NCBI GenBank assembly: GCA_017562135.1
Contig: QEYB01001046.1
Span: 4,712,001 to 4,776,000, forward strand
DNA: 64,000 nucleotides
Reading direction: 5' to 3'
DNA from: Dipylidium caninum
Taxonomy: Eukaryota; Platyhelminthes; Cestoda; Cyclophyllidea; Dipylidiidae
Shown here: piece after piece, positions 26,701-37,475 of the stretch
Position numbering within the stretch: position 1 is the first letter of the stretch
Layout of the letters: each line of letters opens with the position of its first letter
The notes under the pieces: model-generated
Seen by the model: the letters and a program-made list of their open reading frames with translations, nothing else
Told to the model about the DNA's origin: nothing
Databases searched by the model: none
Position numbers and translations under genes: made by a program

Positions 26701-29700
26701 TTTGCTTGCGTTGGTCTGCTTTTTGATTACGCCACGGGTAGGGCCGAGCCCGTCAAAAGCTCATCCATCGCGGCCGACCACGCTCGCCCGGCTCGTTCTT
26801 CACGTGAAAGCAGCGAGAACGGAGGACTTAGCGCTGGTACGAACAAACGGAGGCGTTTTTCGCACTTCTTATTTCCTCCCGCATTGCCGATCCGCGGTTG
26901 CGTGGCACGGCAGAGGCGAGCTGCCTTCGGGGCAGCACTCGAGGAACCCGGCGCAAAATAATGCGCCTCGTCGAGACCGCCTCACGTGAGCGCTCTTCGG
27001 GCCGTGCCTGTGGGGCCACGTGGCTCGAGAGTCAGCAGCGACGTTTGCAAAGGGGAAGTGCTGCGACTCACCGAGGCGGCGCCGAAGGCGCCAGTCGCGG
27101 CGCGGTGAGCCGGGCACCGCCACTCACGTGACACCTCCCAGACGCGAGAAGCGAACGTCGAAAAGCGAGCGTCACTGCGCGTGTCCGATGCCAGCGAGGT
27201 GGGCCTTCGGCCGGTCTGCCACTCCCGTCTGCCATCCGCTATGCCACGTGCGCGGCCTCCCCCTTGTTCAGAGCACAAAAACGGCCGGAACCAACGATCT
27301 GCCTACCCAAAATTAATGTACAAGCGAGGAGGAAGGAGTGTGACTGAATTTCCCTTTACTTCTGACCCAACGGCCATAATGTTGCTCACACTAGCTGTTG
27401 TAACCAACGGAAACATCCTTCACGCGACAATCGTCGCAGGAGTGAAAATGATAAGAGCAACATAATCCGAAATAACGTGTTTCATTTCATTAAAGCGCCT
27501 TCAGAAGAGGTGGTGAGGGATTTTGGCCGCCTCGCTGCTGTCTTTTGCGTAGAACCAGAGGATTTCGGGTCTTCCGAGAACGCATTTTTGGAGGGCCTGT
27601 GGCGCACACTCCCTTCTCGGAACTTCGGCATAGCCTCCACCGCAAAGTGGCCGCCCCCAACCAGCCGTATTTCAAGCTAATAGGGGACATAAGTTCGGTT
27701 CTTATTAAAGTCGAAGTGCGCGGTAGATGAACCTCTCTTTGTTTCTCAGTGGACAAGTACGTGCGCTCTCGAGGGGAAGGTTTGTCGCGCGAGTTCTCCG
27801 AAACTACTGTCGTTCTCGATCTGAATAATTTATACCACCACTGCTTTTCATATCGAAGGGGAGAGCACTGGCGAAATGGGATGAAGTGGGTGTTCGCCGC
27901 CTCCGCCTGCCTCCTTTGTTTCAGCTTGGAGTCGGAGGCCACTTTCTGTGTGAGTGACGCCCGTTGCACCCGACTGCGGCTACGCAGACTTACCGCTCGC
28001 CCCAGCGCCTAGGCCTCCTTCCGCCCTCGCGCTTCCATCAACGCAGCAGGACCTGTCGGGAGACCTGTGCTCCTCATACTTGATTAACCAGTTGAGAATT
28101 GTGCCAGGCCGTTCTCCCCAATGCGTTCGGTTAAGCCCGGGCAACGTGCCATCCCTCCTTGCCCACTCCCCCCTTGGCCGCCTTAGCATTTGCGGTGGGG
28201 GGTACCGGGATGGATTTGGGCTACAGCGACGGCATACAGACACTGTTAATGCTGTTGATGTAATTGCTTCGTTAACTGCAGGTCGTCATTCTGTGTTCGG
28301 ACAATGATTCCACCAACCCTCGCCTTCACAACGCCAGTCTCCACGTCATCGTCAGCGATATAAATGATGAGACACCGAGATTCGAATACCCCGCCTACCA
28401 GGGCCGCGTGCGGGAGAACGAAGCCAACGCCCCGGTGACCCACCTCTCGCCTTCCCCGACCCTTCGCGCGACAGATGCCGACGTCGGCCGCAACGCTCTC
28501 ATCACATTTTCATTACAAGAGGCGGGAGATGAAACAGGAAACGGACATCCTTCGAACGCCAGCGGGCGCGACTTCTCTGGCGTCGGCCACTTCCGCATTG
28601 ATCCACACTCCGGTCGCATGTGGACCGTGGCCGCGCTGGACACCGAGGAGGACATCTCAAGTGACAGCAAGTACGTGTTCTATGTGGTTGCCACCGACGA
28701 CGGCGTGCCGGAGAGGAGGTCCAGTTCTGCGTTGGTCACCGTCTCCGTGGACGATGTCAATGACAACCCACCCGCCTTCGAGCGTTACCACTACAATTTC
28801 GAGGTGAATGGCATTTCTCCCTCGCGCCATGCGGTCATACAATGTGTTTTGCCTTGCTACCGCGTCTGCACCTTTCCCGGCCAACTCCTGCGTAAATGTC
28901 ACCGTTACCAGAAGGTCGCATAAGTTTCACAAACTTGCCTGTTGGCGAAGGGCTGAGAAATCACCAGATGGGGAATTAGCAGCCATGCTATTTGGCCTCC
29001 AAGGCCCGTAAAGTGGCGGACCACAAGGCAAGTTGAGAGTTTCCTTTGATAAGAGTCAAGATGCTCACTTCGCCTTAGAAAATTAAGTCTTATCGACTGT
29101 CGCGGAATTCCGTTTGAGGTGGGGGTTTTTGTCGCGCAAGTGCTCCTGCCCTGCCGCTTTGCCCACCTCTTTGGGCACTGATGTGTGCACATTGCGCAAA
29201 CAGGCGGTTTTGTGGAGCAGGAGTGGTTGTTGCGAGGTTGTTCTTCATCTCGCGGTAGACACCCGGTGCATAGTTAAGCGTTGAGTGATGCAGAGTGGCC
29301 CTTCGCCGACAAATAAAAATTCGCCAAGTGCGTCTCGGGTACATGGCGTCAGGCTGCTTCGGAACATTCCGTATGCAGTCAACTGCTCAACTCCTCTCGG
29401 AAGTTAGTGACTCCACCCGGATCCTATCCCGTGCCACACTTCTCAAGCACACCAAAGCCATTAAAGCGCGCGGAGATAAATTAAAGCGCGCGGAGATAAA
29501 TTGCATCGTTTGACGCGCATTAGGTTGTCCAGACACTCTGTCCTCTCCACTTCCGCATGCACCACTGGAAACTTGGCTCTTCTGCGTCAGCCCTCACCCC
29601 GAAGCAACTGCCGACAGGTTAAAATTGTCAGCATCGTGACGGCTGCGAGGACCGCGAGTCACTGAACTCGAACGAGCGCCGGAGCGCGTCACACGAATAG

Positions 29701-32700
29701 AAGACCGAGGCGGCCTTTGGGATCCTGTTCACGCACACGCGTTGGCTCTTCAAAGTCGCCGCTACTGAATGGAGACTTGCCGATACGCGCACTTTGAGTA
29801 CCATGCCCCATGGCGTGGCGGTCGGGGTTTCGCGAGCAGGATCCAGCGATACTCGCCCACTGGCGGGCGAGGCATCACTGCGCGCCCCTTCCTGCGGGAC
29901 ACCCTAGAACACTCCCCACCCGCTAAGAAAGGACTTTTAATGCTCATTTTTCCCCAAGAGCTCATATCGTTTTCGGTAATAGGAGTCGTTGAATGTATGA
30001 CGCCTTTATGCATACGTGAAATAAGCCAAAGGTGAATAAAAACCGAGTGCATTTTAGGTGCCCGAAAATTCACCAGTGGGGACGGTGGTGGGGCGGGTTT
30101 CAGTGCGAGACGCCGATCGGACGGAGGTAAACCGCAGAGTTCGCTTCGCGTTGCGCGGAACGTCCGGAAGACCTTTTTCTGGTGGACATCGACGGAGCTA
30201 AGGGCCAGTTGAGCATGCGTCGCCCGGTGGACTTTGAGAAGCAGTCCTCCATCTCCTTCACCGTGATCGCTGAGAACGAGGCGCCGCTGGTGACCTCGTC
30301 CATTGCCCACCAGGCGGAGGCCAGTGTCATAATCTCAGTGCTCAATCTCAACGACAACCGACCCGAGTTTGTGCCCATTGCCCCACACCGAAAGCACATT
30401 ATTTTCACCTGGGAACAGCTTCCTGTTGTAGACACCAACCGGACATCAGAGGTGTACCCGCGTTACTGCGAACCAATTCCTTACAAGGTCGTCGACAAGG
30501 ACTGTGATCCAGCCAGTCAGGCGTTCTGCTGCACTCTGGAGTTGGAGAGCAACTTCGATGGGATGTTCGAGCTGCTCGACGAGGCCCCACATGCCTTGTG
30601 TGTGCTCAGGAGGCCTCCACAACCACAGAATTACAAGGTTATGTTGAGGGCCCGTGATGGCTCTGGGAACGGCAGCCTTTCGTCCCAGGTAAGCTGCGGA
30701 TTTATAGTTTGTTTCATCTTTCTGGAACTCCCTCGTACTCGCTCGTTTGCATTACCTAAGTCGGCGTGACATCACCTCGTTCAGTGACTCGAGGGCTCCA
30801 TTCACTGCCATCACAATAAGAAATGGACCTGGCAGTCCGACGCGGTGTGTTTCTCCGCATCTTCGGTCTGTTTGAAGTCAACAGAGGACCGTGTGTGCTG
30901 GAGCCTTACCTCCTGCTTCTCATCCGACGGACCTTCGTGGCGCCTTTTCCGCTGTCTAGCGTAAAAAGCGAGCGGATAGTGGGATACACTGGCCGGTGAA
31001 GCAGTCGTTTTTGCGTCGAACGTCCGAGCCCTCTTCTGCCCCTGACAGTCCACGAAGTGGCGTCCGCGTGCAGAGAGACACTGGGTCCACACCGCATAAG
31101 ATCGCAAATTGTTGCCATCACTCCGTCGTGAAGATTGGGGTTTTGCGACCTGTCGAAATCCATGCGCCCTGCAGGCTGTGCGTGGGGAAACCGCCAACAG
31201 CCCGTGCGCGCTCCACGGCCCCCACTCCATCAGGCTGACAGTTTGTTCGTTTGGCTCAGTGCCGAGTGGACGGGGGCTCGACCCCCTGGGGGCCGTCGGC
31301 ATCGTCTATGGGCGACTGGTGATGGTCGCCCCGACCTCAGGTGGCTATGGGAAAAGGGAGTAAAGAGATTCTCTTTGCTCCCTCCTTGCCCGTGCGCCAG
31401 TTTATGGAAGTTGAATTTATTTAATTGGAGAACAATGGCACTGCGCATGCAATACACACATAATTCTTCCTGCTCCTTTCTGTAACTGCAGTTTGGACTT
31501 TCCCTTTGAATAATTTACACCCATTTCTCAGGGGCTAATTAATTTGCGAATCGGAACACTGTAACGCTTGTGTGTCGATCGTGAGTGCCTCTCAGATAAA
31601 GCCGACTAGCATTTGAGTTCAAACACTAAACAGTCGCTGTGGCTGGCTGCTACCACTCTGCTCCTAAGCCTCACCCGACCGTCGCTCTTCTGCCGCGTGC
31701 CCCGGCTCTGACCGCTCCTACTAAGGAGCAGATAAGTAGGGACGTAGAAAGTGGTGCCAGGAAAGGGGGAGGGAGAGCCTCGGGCGTTTGAAAACCGGAC
31801 GGTTACAGCCTGGCCGGCACTTAAATTATAGAATTGTGGGGAGAATAACGGGGCGTGTTGACATCCCGCCACGACTTCTGGGGTGATCACGCTCCGACAA
31901 CTTCCAGTTCTCTTAGTTTTCCCGCTGTTCTGGGAATTGTGCAGGTTAGAGAAAGGAGAACGAGCTCCCGTTGAGCAATACTTAGAAAGGGCGACCGCCA
32001 GTGCTACCGGCAACGAAAGAGCACAACAAGATTTACGTCCCGTCTCTATGCAGATCCAGCTTTCGGTCATAGTGAGGAGTGAGCCGGACTACACTAAATT
32101 CACGAAAAAAGTTTCCCTGATGGCCCCTTCGTGGGGCCCGCGGATAGGCGTGCAAGACAGTGGCCCGGAGTCCCCGCGCGACGAGAGGGCGGAGAGGGGC
32201 AGACTGGGGCATCCGAGTCAGGGGGCTGTGAGGAAGGCACCCTCCGGCGAAGGGGCTCGTGGCAGCGAGGACCGGGACTTCGCTGGCGCCTTCTCGTCAC
32301 CTTCTCCAACCACTTCCCTCTCCTCTTCTGCCCATCAAATGAAAATCATCTCCGTTCTGGTCTCCATTGCGGGCATATTTTGCATCCTCCTCCTCGTCAT
32401 CATCGCAGCGCTCAAGTGTGGCCTTCTGGATAGTCAGTGTGAGTGAGAACGTGCATTAGAGGCGTTTCTCTTTCTCAAAAATGCAGGCACCCTCAGCCCT
32501 GCTCCGAGGCCCAAGGAGGAGTGGAAGAAATTACCAAATTTATCCTAACCTCGGGCAGAGCTTGTATAGGCAGGCTCTAATGTGCAAATTGGCGTTAATT
32601 CCCGGTCAAAGCCTCTTACTGAAGTGTTTGTACGCCAATAAGTCTTCCTAATCGGACTCACCTTATATGCTCCCCTTCCAGATTTCGCCTCAACCAAGAC

Positions 32701-33976
32701 GCCGGAGAATCCACACGCGGTGACGGAGGGCGAAGGCCTCGTGGCCATTCGGCGGAAGCACGAGGTGACCGCGAATGTCTGAGCTGCTGCATGTGGTGAT
32801 GGCATGGCTGCAGAGACACCTGCGCGGCCAGCCGGCCCGGCCGCCTGGCGCGCATCGCAGCCCTGCAGGAATGCCTGCCTTGTTGTCGCGGACTTAAACT
32901 GCCCGTCTCTCATGTCGCCTGCCGGTAAAAATAATTTTAGGTGTAAAGCAGATCAAAACCAGTTGTTAGGCAGCCTCTTCAGCAACAGTACGAATGTGCC
33001 GTATTCGCAGGAAGGCAGCGTTCAGGAAGCTTCCCTTCCACTCGGTCCAGGCTGTGACCGCGACACGGCCTCTCGCGCTGCTCCGCTAACACAGCCGCGA
33101 GTCGCACGGCCACGCTGAATAATCCGCCAGCAGGCGCTCCAGTAGACCCTAGGTTTTCACGATGAGTAGGATTTTCTTTTTGGACGTAATTTTCGGCGTT
33201 AATTAACAAAGGAGGCCATTTTTTATGCACATCGCAAATAAGGTGCTGACAATGGTGCCCTCCGGCAGCACAGTGAATGAAGAATTTCGCATCCTCAGCG
33301 AAGCATACCCCGAAATGTGCTTTGTGTGGACGAAAAAATTTCCACCGCCGCGGAGGCCAAAAGGTGCATGATTCGCGAAGGCACTTACGACACATCAACC
33401 CCCTTCAGTGCCTCTTCCATCTCCACTACCAACAGCGGCTCCAGTTGTCCCGGCGGCATCATGCCCGGCTCCCGTTTCATAGGCTCATATCAAACGGTCC
33501 CTGCATCCCCCAACTCCGTGCAGCCCCGCAAGGCGGCGACTAAACCCCTCCTGATGTCGGTGCTTCAGCCACCGGACTCTGTCACCCTTGAAGTGGCTAG
33601 TCGTGCGCCACCGAAGGCCAAAGCTTACCTGTCCGCGGACGGGCGCCTCATACCGATCGAGGGCGCAGGGCTCTACACCTTTTCCGAGGCCTATCAGACT
33701 CTCGACCCCACCACAATGAAGACAAAGGAGTGCTCCGCATTAGCAGAAGGCCCTAAGGTTACTTTTAACCTGGAAATGCTGCCGATGACGCCCGCTGGTG
33801 AGGCAAAGGAGACTGTGGGCGGATTTGGACGACTACTAAAAAATGACATTCGCAACGAGGAGGGCATTGGCGATGCCAGTAAAGAGAAAACGAAGAAGAA
33901 GAATAAGAGCCTTGAGGACAACCGACGGGACTTAGTTGTCTACGGGAAGTCGACTAATCACTCGAGTTTTGTGTAA
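23731..33976 (+). CDS. Protocadherin-like transmembrane cadherin
   Basis: A single-pass calcium-dependent adhesion receptor. Exons: 23731-25339, 28282-28803, 30058-30688, 32054-32438, 32682-32764 and 33299-33976 (stop TAA); all junctions I checked keep phase. At least six extracellular cadherin-repeat ends are visible: DVNDNAPTF (24151), DVNDNAPVF (24546), VNVNDQAP (24940), DINDETPRF (28350), DVNDNPPAF (28753) and NLNDNRPEF (30343), with DxD, LDRE and ENSxxGTVV calcium-site motifs. A transmembrane helix at about 32341-32410 (VLVSIAGIFCILLLVIIAAL) is followed by a Ser-rich and then Lys-rich cytoplasmic tail ending NHSSFV. The ATG at 23731 would give a signal peptide (FLLVAALC core), but only if one C of 23736-23738 is extra; otherwise the first exon starts at a splice acceptor before the ENSELGTVV motif at 23813. 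A second +1 break lies at the T-run 30174-30178. The exact ortholog is not assigned. Confidence 0.88.
25340..28281 (+). other. Intron 1 of the protocadherin
   Basis: A 2.9-kb GC-rich intron bounded by ATG|gtgagt and ctgcag|GTC, both phase 0. It contains no recognisable coding sequence. A purine-rich GAGGACGA-type repeat lies at 26090-26125. The other large introns, 28804-30057 and 30689-32053, also show no gene, apart from a 20-bp tandem duplication at 29461-29500. Confidence 0.7.
29461..29500. repeat. Perfect 20-bp tandem duplication
   Basis: Two exact head-to-tail copies of a 20-nt unit beginning TTAAAGCGCGCGG, inside protocadherin intron 2. The clean two-copy state suggests a recent slippage or duplication event, or an assembly stutter. 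Confidence 0.9.
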
Positions 33977-36900
33977 GCGGAGATGGACCATGACGGAATG
34001 CCAACTGGCAGTCATGTCTCCTCTCCGCCTCCCTGCCCCCATGATGTACAAATCAAATTAAACTGCATTTATGAGAAGGTGACCCCCCTTCCCCACCCAG
34101 CAAGGCCTTGTGTTTTAATCCGACTTGAAGCAGGAGTGGAAGGCGCTCCGCAGACTCTTTATGCGGACAGAACGCCTTCCCGACCCGCCGTCCGCTTCTG
34201 CGAGTTCACACTAACCTCTTCCAAGTGCCTCTTTGGTCTGGATGACCAGTCGGCTTCTTGCTGGAGGACCTCCACGCAGCTCACGATGAACTCCTCTTTC
34301 CCTTCCTGCCGTTTCATTCAGTGAGATTATTTAGTGAGATTATTTAGGCGGCGGTTGATACCGCGTCGAGTGGGTTGCATTCATGTCTATTTAGGGCAGA
34401 TCATTAAGGAGTCGCCCGGAAAAGGGAGTATGGGAGGAGCACTAATTAGCCTCAGCCGCAAATAGACTTGGCTAATTCATACTCCTTCGTGCCGAAGATG
34501 TAAGCCCCTCCGCCACGACTCTCCCGACCCGCGCAAATATGGCCGCTGCGTGGCGGTCCGTAGGCTGCTGAGTTGCGCCGGGGCGGCTGTGCTGTGCACG
34601 CGGAGGACTTACCCCTCCTCGTGCACACTACTTAGTCGAACAACAGACAACAGACAACGGACGGCAAGAGGTTAGCCAACGCCTTCTCTCCTCTCTCTCC
34701 TTTTTTGGCAACCACCAGACGGCATTTGCCGTGGCCGAATAGATGACCGCCACAGCCGCGGTCGCACGACTCAAACGCGTGCTGTCCGTTGGTTTCGGCC
34801 CAAGAGGCGGTCTGATTTTGCACGGCCTAACAACAACCGGGTGTGCGGAGCACCGTGACCGCCCGCTCCTTTTCTACTCTGAGTCGTCGATTCGCCCTCG
34901 ACGGTTAGGAGAGTCAACTTCCGGGCTGAAGAAAAACGAATTGCCGAAGTCCGCGGTGAGGGGGCGGGAGGAAAGAACAGACACGACTGGGAAGAGCGGG
35001 CTGCGAGAGAGGAGCGACAGCAAACCGCGTGCCTGAGAGCGTATGCTTTTCTCTGCAAACTGTCTCATTGACAGTTTTCCCTAAATTTTCGTCATTTTAA
35101 AGTGGCTTGCGTTAATGCTGGTGTGTAGTCTGTTATGGATAGCAAAGGGAAAGGCTTCACACTTCTTTGCTGTTCGAAAAGATTTTAATCGCCAAAACCG
35201 ATCTGCCGCCTGTCCATTTCCCCCTGGTGCGCGCGGACATGCTGCGAGGAGCAAGGGGGACTTAGGAGGAGACCGTCACTGCACACCACTTTGGGCGCCG
35301 GCGAGAGTCGCCACCCGCTGACCGGCGCTGGCGGGAAACTCACATGCTTGGCAGGAGGGCTCGAGGTCCTCGAGCCGCAAGTTAACCTGCCTCACTTGCG
35401 ATGCACATCATTCTCGCCACGAAGGAAAGCATTTTTTCGAGGACCGCGGAACGTGGGCCACTTTCGGGGAGATTGAGACAACAGGAGAGGAAGAAGTGGA
35501 GAATTGCGTGTTGCACAACTGAGTGCAGGACCCTTCTCGCCCCATGTCGCCTCAGCACAGGTTTATTGAATTAAGGGAAGGGGAGGAAGGCGAATCCGCC
35601 GGCGGATCGCCATTTCCCCCGGGTGACGCCGCAGTTGTTGCGGCAAAAGCGGTCTGGGAGGCGGCTGCGTGAGTGGTCCTTCCAGACAAGTGTACGCATC
35701 TGCTCAATTCGGCGGCCGTGACAGCCTCTCTACCCCTTCTGCCACCCCGGAAAGATGCACCGCTAGGGGACGTAGGGAGGAAATGGGTTATTCCCTTCGC
35801 TTAGCATTTTTTGGTGGAGTAATTAAGCATTTTAGACCACCGATTTGCATTTCAGAGGGCGTCTGCTGACGAGTGTGTTGATCAGGTCATCACGATTCCC
35901 ATTTTATTGGAAAATGCAAATCATGAATTTTTTTGAAATATGAATTTTGTCAAGTGCATTCCGAATTAGGTCAACTGGGGCTGCAGATTGCGGATAAGGC
36001 CGACTTGTGACTGTTTTGTGAAGCGCGTGGATATCGCGGAAAGCGTTGCGAACAAGTCAGGGAGCCATCTGGTGTCCACTCCGAGAGTGGCACCCTCGTC
36101 CCGAAAGTGCTGCTAACCGAGGATAGTCGGTGCTCCCGTAGCAACGCCGCCGCACCTCCACCACCCGCCTTTAGCGACCTGTCCAAAGGTAGATTAGCCA
36201 GGCACGAGAAGCATTTTACCACTGAGCCGACCACTTCTGACGAGCTGCCAAAGAGCGAAAATTGCCTCCCGCCACCCGATTCATGAGGAACGCGAGGAAG
36301 TTAATTCTGTTTCCGGAATGCCTTTCTCACAGTACGGCGTCACGGCGGGAATAAGCGCACATGTCGATTTTGGGCTACTCACTTTCCCTTCTCCGCAGGA
36401 CGACTTCTGAGGCTGCTAGGTAGTCAGGGTGAAGCAGAGGACTTTCGTGGAAGAACGTGTGGCCTTAATGAGGTGAGGGCGCCCCAAGATGGGGCTCCTC
36501 CGTCCGCCACCAGTTTCCTTGGCAAGCCTACCCGTGAGCGGATTGGCGGACGGGGCGGTACCAATCTCGTGACAGGGGTGAAACGCTTAAATGACACTGC
36601 TTTTATTGCCTCCTTAAATAATAATGAGCATCATGAATCACCCAACTTCAACAATAAGCTGTAATTCAAAGGAGACGCAGTGATACAACCGCTCCCCACA
36701 CTGTCTCCCGCGTGTTTAGTCCGCCACCCCGGGGTGCTTTCAGTAAGCCCTGCACAGTGCATCTCCCACCAAACATATTATTTTCTGTGAAGCAGGCATT
36801 TGAATTATATTAGGAGGGAAGAGTCAGGGAGACAGGGTCAGTGAAATAGTCCACGGCCAAAGTGTCGCGTCGTTCTCCGGTCTTACCTCCCCTAGCTTTT

Positions 36901-37026
36901 CTCTGTCGACTTCTCCACGCACACTGAGTGGTTGTAGAGTCCCTCTGCCATCAGGTAGAGCGCGAGGGAGTTGCAAACGCCCGATGCCTGAAAAGGCAAA
37001 ACGGTGACTTTCCTGCTCATAATTAA
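33977..37026. other. Spacer between protocadherin and engrailed-class gene
   Basis: About 3 kb of GC-rich DNA between two genes whose 3' ends face each other. No coding region is recognised. A 13-bp unit (AGTGAGATTATTT) is duplicated in tandem at about 34321-34346, and ACAGACAAC-type short repeats occur near 34630-34660. Confidence 0.55.
34321..34348. repeat. 13-bp tandem duplication
   Basis: AGTGAGATTATTT occurs twice in direct succession, about 350 nt downstream of the protocadherin stop codon. It resembles the two-copy duplication at 29461. Confidence 0.85.
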
Positions 37027-37475
37027 TCAGTAGCAATGGTCTGCCGTGTCCCTTGCCTTTTTTGTCTTGGCGCGTTTATTCTGGAACCATATTTTGACTT
37101 GGGACTCCTTCAGATTGAGTTCCCCTGCCAAATACTTACGCCGCGATTCGTTCAAATACCTGAAACACAAGAGAACTCGTTTAGTGACAGACAGCGAGCT
37201 CGGCAATTCGCTATTCGGTGAGGGTGTGGCACGAGGAGCCGCGTGGAGCAGGGCGCCTCGGGGCTCCACTGATGGCTGCAGCCAAGGCGAAGCTGCAACT
37301 GACGCCAAAGCACCCTTTGTCTGCCTCAAACGCCAACAAACCGAGGGCCCGGCATACTTGTCTTTATCGAATTCCGCCGCCAGCCGGTTGATCTGCGAGA
37401 CGGTGAATGACGTCCGCGGCCTTTTTTCACTCGTCGCAGAGCTCAACTTGCTCCGCAGTTTCCGCATCCTCGGTC
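37027..37475 (-). CDS. Engrailed-class homeobox gene, two 3' exons
   Basis: A nuclear homeodomain transcription factor of the engrailed class. Exon 37358-37475 encodes [20 protein letters not shown] and the first helix. After a 198-nt intron (37160-37357), exon 37027-37159 completes the homeodomain: [16 protein letters not shown], then [14 protein letters not shown], ending in TGA at 37027. KRPRT-F at the start, Q50, N51 and [12 protein letters not shown] are engrailed hallmarks. The residues before the homeodomain (PRMRKL) fit the basic linker after the engrailed EH2 motif, and the first visible exon needs one base from an upstream exon, so the gene is 5' incomplete as annotated. The intron splits the homeobox inside the Lys codon of KDKYL. 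The upstream exons and the EH1/EH2 motifs were not found with confidence. Confidence 0.88.
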
